Notes under the pieces: generated by a model | Databases searched by the model: none | Seen by the model: only the letters and a program-made list of their open reading frames with translations | Told to the model about the DNA's origin: nothing | Shown here: piece by piece, positions 8,925 to 15,588 of the stretch | Position numbering within the stretch: position 1 is the first letter of the stretch | How the letters are laid out: every line of letters begins with the position of its first letter | Origin: Bremia lactucae | Lineage: Eukaryota; Oomycota; Peronosporomycetes; Peronosporales; Peronosporaceae | Length of the DNA stretch: 15,588 bases | Assembly: GCF_004359215.1 (NCBI RefSeq) | Contig: NC_090618.1 | Location: 3,626,187-3,641,774 of the forward strand | Direction of reading: 5' to 3' | Program-made: the position numbers and the translations under genes

Positions 8925-11900
8925 TTACGCCCGAGTCGCCAAAGTCTGATAGGCATTCCAGCACTCGAAATGTACTTTACCAATGCCACTGGCTAGCTCG
9001 TAAAACCGGCCATCGAATTGCCCAGGAATTTGTAAAATCGGTTGCACGCAATGGACACACTTGGGTGCAACCGACTGCTGGTACTGCTCCCAACACTCAA
9101 AGTGCACAAGGTGCTCCCCCTCAATCTTATAAAACCGACCATCGAATTTGCCCGCTAATTTAATCACAGGTTCAGTACAGTGCACGCAGCGCTGAGCAGT
9201 GGCCAATTGATACGACTCCATGCATTCCCCGTGACACTTTCCTCCAGAAACTTGAAAAAATTTGCCGTCAAATCGACCAGGGATAGCAGCAATTGCATGG
9301 CCGCAGTGAATACACTTTTCGGAGGTACGAATTTGGTACGCATCGATGCACTCAGCGTGCACACTTGAGCCATCAGGGAGAGTGAACATGCGGCCAGAAA
9401 ATCGGCCTTCCGCTACTTCAATGCGCTGGTGGCAATCCACGCAGACTGGAGTGTTACGCTCTCGGTATGCGTCGACACACGCCCCCTGGCACACACGATC
9501 TACCTTTGTCAAACCCTCTTGCTCGTGCGTGAATGTCCGAAAGGTGCCTGAAAGCGCTCTCTGGCAAATGCAGCATACGGGCAACGAGCCCGTGTCTGAA
9601 ACTGGCAACACTGCCGTCGGCTTGGACGTAAATAGCGTCATTGAAAAGCCGAGCTGAGATGGCAGATGACCGTCATACGTCGCTGGGATAATCACAAACG
9701 GTTTGCCACTATCCGCCGACATCAACGGAAGCTCTAAGACGCAGCTGCGGTTTGAAATAAAAGTGCCAGTCGCCACGACGTCCTGCGATAGATCGATCTT
9801 GCGCTGCTGTCGCTCACCATTCTTCACAACGACTGGTGCAATGTAAGACGTGTACTCGGTTTCCATCTTCATTCGGCGCGATGGCTGCTCCAGATGGACA
9901 ATAAGGTTGCAGCCATTTGACGCTGGAGAAAAGAGCTGCACCTGCGGATTTAGATGCATAGCATCACGACCACCGCTCGTGATACCGTTCCACTCACCCG
10001 AGATAATGTGAATGCTTAGACTTGGAGACACCGGATTGCCAATACCGTCGGGTACGGATCGAAAATTGTACAAGTTGCACGACTCAATGACAGTCGTAAA
10101 GAAGCAGTAAAAGGCACTGAAATCCATCCAGTACGTGTGGTCTTCGCGAAATTGAAATCCGCACTCGACTTTCTGCATACGAGAAAAGGTAAGCCATTTC
10201 GGGTCTTCGTTCGACCACGACCCTTTCCACTTTTCCGGTTGCTGATGGGTTCCAATGCCCCAACTATTTCGTAATTGAATTAAGCGAGTATGTGCACCCT
10301 GGTAATTCAGCTCCACGAGCTTCATGACACCGTATGCATCGGTCTTACGAAGTCCTGTGGGTAATTCAACGGCCATTTCTTCATTGCTACAACCCACAAG
10401 CGACCCCGCCTGTAGGGCACCAGAGATCGTTTGCCAAGCAACATCCTCGTTCGCACACCTTTCTTGTAGCTTGTATCGAGAAGGAACACCGCCGTAAAGG
10501 TCCTGCAAGGCGTAAGCCTCCTGCCCGCCAACGATTGCCTCGTATCCACCGTGAAGCTTTGCATACGCTTTTTCCACTAGCAGCGACCAGATCTCAAATT
10601 TGCCGCTGCTCCCTGTGAATGAACCGAATACAGGCTTGCCATATTGACTGCATGGAATGTAATCATCAATAACAACCACGCGACTGCGATTATTACGCCA
10701 AAAGCGTACAGCATACACGCCTTCCTCGTTGTACTGCTGCTCTTTTGGAAATGCAGTGTCAACCTCAGCCCGGTCGGGACGCACCATGTCGTCAGTTAGT
10801 TGTGGAAAGACTTGCGACAAAGCAAGCCGTGAAGTCGAAAGAATAGAAAGCGCACCAAACAAGTACGCGTCTGCAAGCCGTCCCATGCGCAAATTGCCAG
10901 GATCTATTCCAACTCCAGAAATGCGGCTGGCAGCCCTTGACTCCAGCGATCGATCAAAGAGGCAAGTGCCGTGTGCATGAAAGTACACAGGAACTATCAC
11001 CGAGACCCGCGACAAAACTCCCGATTCCGATCCATCGACACGGTAAGCTGACCCATTTCCAACACTATCAAACACAAGAGGCTGATAATGGTCAAGGAGA
11101 CTCTTTTCCCACATAAGTTCAAAGCGTTGCAGGCCATCCTGCACAAACTCACTCATGTGCAGAATCATGTTCTTCGTCAATAACAACAAGTGATCGCGTT
11201 TGCGCTTTGTTACCCCAGAAGTCACTGCCTCTTTGGCAATCGTCAGAAAGCGAGCATCGATTGATGTTGGCGTCTGACGAATGACTTCCAGAATGCTTTC
11301 CGCTTCAGCAGCGTTTTTGATCGACATGCTGCACACGAGCTTCTTGTCGTCATCCAACATGGTGATTTCCACGTACGCTGTTTCGTTAAAGAATTCTGTC
11401 ACACGCTTCCACTTGCGCACGTACTCTTGTAGATGCGGATACTTTGGATTGGTTGGATCACGGAAGATTGACGATGAGTCCGGAGGGAATTGAGGGTCTG
11501 TGAACTTTGTGCCGGCCTGCCGATGCTTGCGTAGAATTTGCAGCCACTCGGCGTTGTCAGGCAGTGTGCGTTGATTGTAGTACCGCTCTTCCGCTGGATT
11601 CGCACGTTCATTCTGCACCACGGCTATCGTGTCATTCACCTTGGTGACGTTGTAGCCTTCGGATTTCTCCTGTGGAGTGACGCGATTGCGTTCCACAGCA
11701 CTCGAGATCTCCAGTCTTGTGCTTAAGGAATCCATCTGACGAGTGCGAATTACCTGATTAATGTGCACTCCGACGCCATTGCCATCGGACTCGACTCGCT
11801 CACCGTCGGGTTTTGCGCTGATGGATAAATTTGCGAGCAATTTGCTAAAGCTGCTGCCGGAAGAGATCGCAGCCTCAAAATTCACCGAAGCCGGTGGCTC

Positions 11901-12542
11901 AGCCGAAGCTGCTGGGGTCTGTTGCAAGGCGTAAGGATCGTACGAAGCGGAAGTAGCTGGCAGAGCGTACGGATCTTTGAGTGTAGTAGAGGCAGCGGAA
12001 GGATTCGGTGCTAACGTATTCGGCGGGTTGGAGCCTACGCTCGCCGAAGTCGCGAAGGCTGACCTTGTTCCAGTTCCTACCGATGCATTCGAGCCAGCTG
12101 GAGCCGTGTAGGAACTGGATGCTGCCCCGAACAAGTCTTTGTCGTTTTCTTTGGGTCGGTGGGCGCCACATTCTCCGCAAAACAGGGCGGTCGAGTCTAC
12201 AAACGGCTCGCCGCATTGCGTGCATTTCCTAGCGGATGGCGTGCTGTAATTAAAAGAAGCGGCTGCTGCTGGTGCCTCGTAGGTCTCGCTTGATGCGGAT
12301 AGCGATGGTTGACTAGGCTTAAAGAGATAGGAGCTCGAACCGGGAGCAGTGGGCGCTGTACCATGGGAAGAAAAAGTAATGCTGGGGGAAGCCAAGAAGG
12401 ACGAAGTGGACGCCGGCAAAGGCGAAGGAGCGATTGGCGCGGGGCAGGGGGCGTCTTCACGAGAGGCGCCGCACTCGGCACAAAAGCGCGCGTTGGTAAT
12501 CTCATCAGGCTCCCAGCGGTGGCCGCACTCGCCGCAGAACAT
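8925..12542 (-). CDS. Calpain-like pseudoprotease with zinc ribbons and LIM-like repeats
   Basis: An uninterrupted 1205-codon gene from ATG 12542; the frame runs two codons further to a TTG, which I reject for a eukaryote. Domains: zinc ribbon CX2C..CX2C at residues 3-24; a second at 107-125; a Ser/Ala/Pro-rich linker to about 340; a calpain (C2 family) core at about 344-820, opening with GTKFTDPQFPP; a domain III-type beta sandwich to about 985 (SGEWNGITSGG, LNPQVQL); and five tandem half-LIM fingers at 990-1194 (CX2C-X23-25-HX2C; the first lacks the His). The active site is lost: QG-LG-DC is replaced by MGRLADA, so Gln is Met553 and Cys is Ala559. The His is Asp735. Asn759 in RNSWG remains, 24 residues after position 735 as in animal calpains. 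Catalysis is therefore not expected. A role as a Zn-binding scaffold, or as a regulator of active calpains, is inference. There is no signal peptide or membrane segment, so it is probably cytosolic. Confidence 0.93.
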   Translation of the reverse strand: MFCGECGHRWEPDEITNARFCAECGASREDAPCPAPIAPSPLPASTSSFLASPSITFSSHGTAPTAPGSSSYLFKPSQPSLSASSETYEAPAAAASFNYSTPSARKCTQCGEPFVDSTALFCGECGAHRPKENDKDLFGAASSSYTAPAGSNASVGTGTRSAFATSASVGSNPPNTLAPNPSAASTTLKDPYALPATSASYDPYALQQTPAASAEPPASVNFEAAISSGSSFSKLLANLSISAKPDGERVESDGNGVGVHINQVIRTRQMDSLSTRLEISSAVERNRVTPQEKSEGYNVTKVNDTIAVVQNERANPAEERYYNQRTLPDNAEWLQILRKHRQAGTKFTDPQFPPDSSSIFRDPTNPKYPHLQEYVRKWKRVTEFFNETAYVEITMLDDDKKLVCSMSIKNAAEAESILEVIRQTPTSIDARFLTIAKEAVTSGVTKRKRDHLLLLTKNMILHMSEFVQDGLQRFELMWEKSLLDHYQPLVFDSVGNGSAYRVDGSESGVLSRVSVIVPVYFHAHGTCLFDRSLESRAASRISGVGIDPGNLRMGRLADAYLFGALSILSTSRLALSQVFPQLTDDMVRPDRAEVDTAFPKEQQYNEEGVYAVRFWRNNRSRVVVIDDYIPCSQYGKPVFGSFTGSSGKFEIWSLLVEKAYAKLHGGYEAIVGGQEAYALQDLYGGVPSRYKLQERCANEDVAWQTISGALQAGSLVGCSNEEMAVELPTGLRKTDAYGVMKLVELNYQGAHTRLIQLRNSWGIGTHQQPEKWKGSWSNEDPKWLTFSRMQKVECGFQFREDHTYWMDFSAFYCFFTTVIESCNLYNFRSVPDGIGNPVSPSLSIHIISGEWNGITSGGRDAMHLNPQVQLFSPASNGCNLIVHLEQPSRRMKMETEYTSYIAPVVVKNGERQQRKIDLSQDVVATGTFISNRSCVLELPLMSADSGKPFVIIPATYDGHLPSQLGFSMTLFTSKPTAVLPVSDTGSLPVCCICQRALSGTFRTFTHEQEGLTKVDRVCQGACVDAYRERNTPVCVDCHQRIEVAEGRFSGRMFTLPDGSSVHAECIDAYQIRTSEKCIHCGHAIAAIPGRFDGKFFQVSGGKCHGECMESYQLATAQRCVHCTEPVIKLAGKFDGRFYKIEGEHLVHFECWEQYQQSVAPKCVHCVQPILQIPGQFDGRFYELASGIGKVHFECWNAYQTLATRA

Positions 12543-13823
12543 GTGCAAAATAAAATCTAGTTAAAGAATGTATTGCAATGGCACGCAATAAACGAGCGAG
12601 CTGACAACAATAAAATGCAGGACATACTACAAATTAAGGGCGTTTTCTACCGCTACCCATTTTAAGGAACAAGTTAATTAACAAGAAGACAACCGAGTGC
12701 CCGAAACCCTCGAGCTGTCGAGTATAGAAATATAAGATGTGAGGCACAGGCAGCCTTAACGCTAGTCATCGTCACTTCGCTGGTCGACCGCATGAGATTG
12801 AGCATTACTTTCATCAAAAGGTCGTTGCCCTTGCACGCCGTTCAGCCAGTCTCTCGTGCTGGCAAAGGCCAAGCATCTTCGGCGAACGCACAAAGGGTCA
12901 AATGATATTACCACCCGGTGGAATTAAAAAAAAAACCGCTTGTTTGCAATTTGTGCGTCGTCCTGTTATTGCCGTGTGCATGCAAGCGGCACCAAATGTG
13001 AGGTGCGTGAGGATGACTCCATTTAATTTGAGCATTTGATGCAGCAGTGGGCTTCCGGTTAGACCGATGAAGTGGGGCGACGTACCGCCAAGCCGCTAGT
13101 GTATGCTTCGTCTCGATAAGTGCCAGTCAAAGTGATTGCAGTCCTGAGCGCAGAGGCTTGACGGTGCAAAAAATAGCAGGAGGAAGTGGACACGAACCAA
13201 TAGTACACCTCCTGAAATTGCCCTTCGAAAGCTATCTGAAGTAGCCTGTATGCAAGTAAGAGAGTGCAGGGAGCCGAAATACATCCGTGAAGGGTCGAGT
13301 CGTATAACGGCGTGAGGGATCGTAGCCTCAAAAGGCTCACAAAATTCTTTTAAAATAGCGCCTTTCGACGAGAACCTTTGGTAAAAACCATAGTCGCATT
13401 CGAGCGAGATAATGAGACAACGAGGCTTTTTCAATTATCTTTAGTAAACTAGATGTAGTGATCTTGGTACATCAGCGTTGAATATTTAAAGCACATTGAT
13501 TAGCCTTCGCACGATTCCTAGATTTTAGAGGAGAGGTCAAGCAAACATCATTGCAAATTCAAATGAACCACAGAGCTAAAGTTAAAAACCTATTATATGA
13601 AGCTGCCGCAAGATTATGCCATCGAAGAGATTGTTACCCTCAAAAACGAAGTAAGGGAAGGCATCAAATAAGTCGTACAGCAAGGTGTGTATTTATGATT
13701 TTCACAAACCTCTCTCGAATAATTTCTTATAATGTCGGGGCCACATAAAGTTGCGGACTTGAACGTCGATTGAAGGCGAAAAGATAAGATCCATTTGGCT
13801 ATGATAAGCCTTACGTTTCGAAG
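12543..13823. other. Intergenic region between calpain and effector genes
   Basis: This should include the calpain promoter and the effector 3' UTR, both genes reading leftward. No convincing oomycete initiator or TATA box was found upstream of 12542. Two overlapping - strand frames at 13059-13434 (93 and 112 codons) and a + frame at 13551-13748 have no recognisable domain. A different + frame at 13567-13671 reads protein-like (MKLPQDYAIEEIVTLKNEV) but is only 34 codons long. A 10-base A run is at 12926-12935. Decayed gene or transposon debris is likely. Confidence 0.45.
12762..12902 (-). pseudogene. Possible C-terminal gene fragment
   Basis: Read on the - strand, a frame closing with TAG at 12762 gives FDPLCVRRRCLAFASTRDWL followed by a hydrophilic tail ending in RSDDD. 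The composition and acidic end look like a genuine protein C terminus. The frame is closed upstream by a stop near 12924, beside a poly-T tract, with no obvious start codon or splice acceptor. No family is recognised. It could be the last exon or a pseudogene remnant of a gene otherwise lost, or chance. Confidence 0.25.
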
Positions 13824-14789
13824 TCAGGAATCTTTAGCCAGTTTATCCAGTTGTGTCCCGAGCTTTTCCATACTGATAGACTCTTTCATCGCCAGAAGGA
13901 GCTCGTCTCTCGACTCAGGGGTCAGTACTTTGCTCGTCTGTAGGCGTGCCAATATTCTTTTGAGAGTGTCGGGGTCCGAGGTGGCCCTGAAATAATAAAG
14001 CATTCTAAAAAGTTCGGGGACCGTAGACTTTTCGTTGAAGTGAAGTACAATCATAAATTTTGGGTCGCCTCTGATGAAAGATATGCGACGTTTGTATATG
14101 TCATGCAAGCTTTTGGCCATCTCTTCATACTGGGGCTTTGGATGAAGAATCCATTTCTCCAGCTGGTCATCCTTGAGCAAGCGCTCTGCCAATGCTAACC
14201 TATCGTATGTTGTAACAATGTCATAAATCTGCGAAGCTTCCTGCTTTTCTCGGAAGAGCGCATGGTATCTGAGCACCATTAAAGTCTTCAAGTCAGCGTC
14301 GACGTCAGACATGACGAGATTGTCGCAAACTTTTGTGGGAGTCAGTCCGAGCGCTTTCCAACCTTTAAACACCTCCGTTTTGATATCTTCGGAGGTCGAC
14401 TTCGAGAATAGTATATGCGCCCCCATCTTAACAGCGCGATCCAATGTAGCTGGGTTTTTTTCTTCTAACTGTACTCTCAAACCATGTACAATGTTTGTAT
14501 CTGACCAGCCCACATCCTTGAGATCAAGGTGCACTTGTTCCCATGTAGCCTTTTTGTCAGCGATATCATCGGCTACATTGAGTAACGTTTTTTTGACCAA
14601 CAGCCTTTCAAGCACTTGCAATCGCCTATCTCCCACGGCCTTGATTTTTGTCGTCGATTCTTTCGGGACTCTTGGAAATATGTATTCTTCTCGTGCAGTA
14701 GAAGGAGGTACGTCTATGACTATTACACTGAGCACGAAACGAACACAGACGCCAGTCAAGAACATGCCCAGAACGAGGGGCGGGCGCAT
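13824..14789 (-). CDS. Candidate secreted RXLR-type (RRLQ) effector with WY-like core
   Basis: A single-exon gene of 321 codons from ATG 14789, with A at -3. The frame reaches a GTG two codons earlier, which I rejected. Residues 5-25 form a hydrophobic stretch after a short basic start, as in a signal peptide; the cut site is unclear (perhaps near residues 26-32). RRLQ at 55-58 sits where oomycete effectors carry RXLR, and RXLQ-type variants are known in downy mildews. No EER follows. The rest is almost wholly helical and charged. A W-motif-like segment, EVFKGWKALGLTPTKV, lies at about 139-154 (Trp144), followed by a Y-motif-like LRYHALF with Tyr175, as in WY-fold effectors. There is only one Cys after the signal region, so a disulphide-rich apoplastic effector is unlikely. 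The expected role is secretion and action inside host plant cells. The target is unknown and the call rests on motifs. Confidence 0.7.
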   Translation of the reverse strand: MRPPLVLGMFLTGVCVRFVLSVIVIDVPPSTAREEYIFPRVPKESTTKIKAVGDRRLQVLERLLVKKTLLNVADDIADKKATWEQVHLDLKDVGWSDTNIVHGLRVQLEEKNPATLDRAVKMGAHILFSKSTSEDIKTEVFKGWKALGLTPTKVCDNLVMSDVDADLKTLMVLRYHALFREKQEASQIYDIVTTYDRLALAERLLKDDQLEKWILHPKPQYEEMAKSLHDIYKRRISFIRGDPKFMIVLHFNEKSTVPELFRMLYYFRATSDPDTLKRILARLQTSKVLTPESRDELLLAMKESISMEKLGTQLDKLAKDS

Positions 14790-14884
14790 TTTCACGCAAC
14801 GGTGGTCGTCCAGTGCGATACAAATATTATTTCCGTTAATAGGAAAAATAAATACTATTACCTACAAGAGAAATATCGTTTCTC

Positions 14885-14904
14885 AGCCACCCATAGTGGT
14901 GGCT
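14885..14904. repeat. 7-bp dyad upstream of effector
   Basis: agccacc (14885-14891) and ggtggct (14898-14904) are perfect reverse complements around a 6-base loop, about 95 bases upstream of the effector ATG. It stands out in AT-rich flanks. A regulatory dyad in the effector promoter or 5' UTR is possible but unsupported beyond position. Confidence 0.5.
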
Positions 14905-14987
14905 TCTAATTCGTCAATAGCATGCAACGAAAAAATAAAAATCAAATCAAACATATTAAAATTAAAATAAATTAGTGAGGGAAAAGT

Positions 14988-15064
14988 ACCAAAATACCCC
15001 TGACAAAAATGCAGAAATGACGGAAATACCCCTGTACTTCTATATATGACCAAAATGCCCCTGG
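14988..15064 (+). repeat. Three spaced copies of an aaatacccctg motif
   Basis: accaaaatacccctg (about 14988-15002), ggaaatacccctg (about 15022-15034) and accaaaatgcccctg (about 15049-15063) lie at roughly 30-base intervals. They are 200-275 bases upstream of the effector start codon, so they may lie in its promoter or mark an old repeat. Confidence 0.55.
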
Positions 15065-15141
15065 CTATAGCCTATATATATTTATACACGGAAAACCGTT
15101 GCGAACAGCATAATCACATCACTTTAAGGAGTCTTTCTCGT

Positions 15142-15322
15142 TTGAAAAAAGGACAATTATTCAGTGTCCCGCTGTGTTTTTTTGAAGCACAACGTCATAC
15201 TGGCCTGCGAGCCGGAACGCGGCTACCACGCTCGCTGTAAGAACCACCAAGGCAACTGGAAGGCTGTCCTTTCTGCTTCTACAACCCACGAGCTTATCAA
15301 CGGTCTCCTTGTAACAGGCTGA
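15142..15322 (+). pseudogene. Open frame fragment with Cys/His-spaced peptide, unidentified
   Basis: After a TGA near 15140 the frame reads KKDNYSVSRCVFLK, then NVILACEPERGYHARCKNHQ, then GNWKAVLSAS, ending with TGA near 15322. There is no ATG at its start and it ends just before LTR family A at 15334. The C..GYHARC..H..WKAVLSAS spacing faintly resembles the zinc-binding N-terminal region of MULE-type transposases, but this is a guess and no catalytic region follows. The longer frame listed in another phase (15046-15240) has no such pattern. It is likely a fragment cut by the retrotransposon insertion. Confidence 0.3.
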
Positions 15323-15333
15323 AGTTGCCCTAA

Positions 15334-15588
15334 TGTTACACAGTCCCCGTTAAATACATTTGGTGTACTTAAGGGAATGGTCAATTACTAAATAATAGTA
15401 ATTAGACCCAACACTCGGGTGTGGTGCACATTTGTGACCAACCCTTGTGGATGTGATGCACATGGGTGCATTCACATTAGGAGGGATGACGCCCAGCGTC
15501 ATCCGTGATGACGGCTAGCGTCATCCGTTACGCGAGGTATCTATAAAGATACGCTCGCAATACATATTAAATGATATCTATAGAGATA
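15334..15588 (+). mobile_element. LTR family A, 5' end, runs off the window
   Basis: Begins TGTTACACAG, a usual TG-type LTR start, and from 15441 matches position 1 of the window base for base with few differences. It is better preserved at its start than the reverse fragment at 5003-5100. Compared with the copy at position 1 it has an extra dyad unit. The remainder, including the TATA region and any internal coding sequence, lies beyond the window, so whether it is a solo LTR or a whole element cannot be told. Confidence 0.7.
15485..15525. repeat. Duplicated dyad in LTR family A
   Basis: gatgacgc/gcgtcatc (15485-15503) is followed at once by a second dyad, gatgacg/cgtcatc (15507-15525). The copy at 45-63 has just one. 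The second unit is a local duplication of 22 bases that has since acquired a change in the loop. Confidence 0.75.

Noticed and set aside
12543..12548. TTG start for the calpain-like gene two codons upstream
   Set aside because: Non-ATG starts are unlikely in a nuclear eukaryotic gene; the ATG at 12542 directly precedes the first zinc ribbon.
13059..13434. Two overlapping minus-strand frames of 93 and 112 codons as small secreted proteins
   Set aside because: Neither begins with a signal peptide, they are in conflicting frames, and there is no family resemblance.
14790..14795. GTG start for the effector candidate
   Set aside because: Same reason; the ATG at 14789 begins a plausible signal peptide and has A at -3.
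1..15588. CRISPR array, bacterial operon or phage-type defence system
   Set aside because: No spaced short direct repeats with unique spacers and no bacterial gene organisation; the coding and transposon content is eukaryotic.

Overview
The window looks like gene-sparse, repeat-rich nuclear DNA from an oomycete, most likely a Phytophthora or downy-mildew relative. Three things point that way. There is an intronless calpain-like gene of a type I associate with oomycetes. There is a secreted effector-like gene with an RXLR-type motif (RRLQ) and a WY-like helical core. The rest is mostly decayed Ty3/Gypsy LTR retrotransposon. No bacterial operon, rRNA, intact tRNA gene or CRISPR array is visible. 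The species assignment is inference.

Left third (1-5100): nested transposon debris. Bases 1 to about 900 are the inner part of one LTR family (family A), with a 72-bp tandem duplication and a TATA box. A second, heavily decayed Gypsy element (family B, + strand) follows: an LTR remnant at about 945-1186, gag-protease at 1230-2440 and reverse transcriptase traces to about 3720. Then come a MITE-like hairpin (3941-4109), a tRNA-derived SINE-like block on the - strand (about 4424-4660), a second long inverted repeat (4755-4868) and a minus-strand family A LTR fragment (5003-5100).

Middle (5738-8219): a second family B element on the - strand, bounded by two homologous 240-bp LTRs. It keeps gag and part of the protease, then jumps to the integrase C-terminal region. 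Reverse transcriptase, RNase H and the integrase core are missing.

Right half: two apparently intact single-exon genes, both on the - strand. The calpain-like gene (8925-12542, 1205 codons from its first ATG) has two N-terminal zinc ribbons, a low-complexity linker, a calpain core plus beta-sandwich, and five LIM-like half-fingers at the C terminus. The core has lost the oxyanion Gln, catalytic Cys and catalytic His and keeps only Asn, so the product is predicted to be a pseudoprotease. The effector candidate (13824-14789, 321 codons) lies upstream of it. The window ends in a fresh copy of LTR family A (from about 15334) in the same orientation as the copy at position 1.

The two genes show no functional link beyond sharing a strand and sitting in a small island between transposon copies, the usual setting for oomycete effectors. 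Protein starts quoted here are true ATG codons. Both genes' reading frames can be extended two codons upstream to TTG or GTG, which I did not use.
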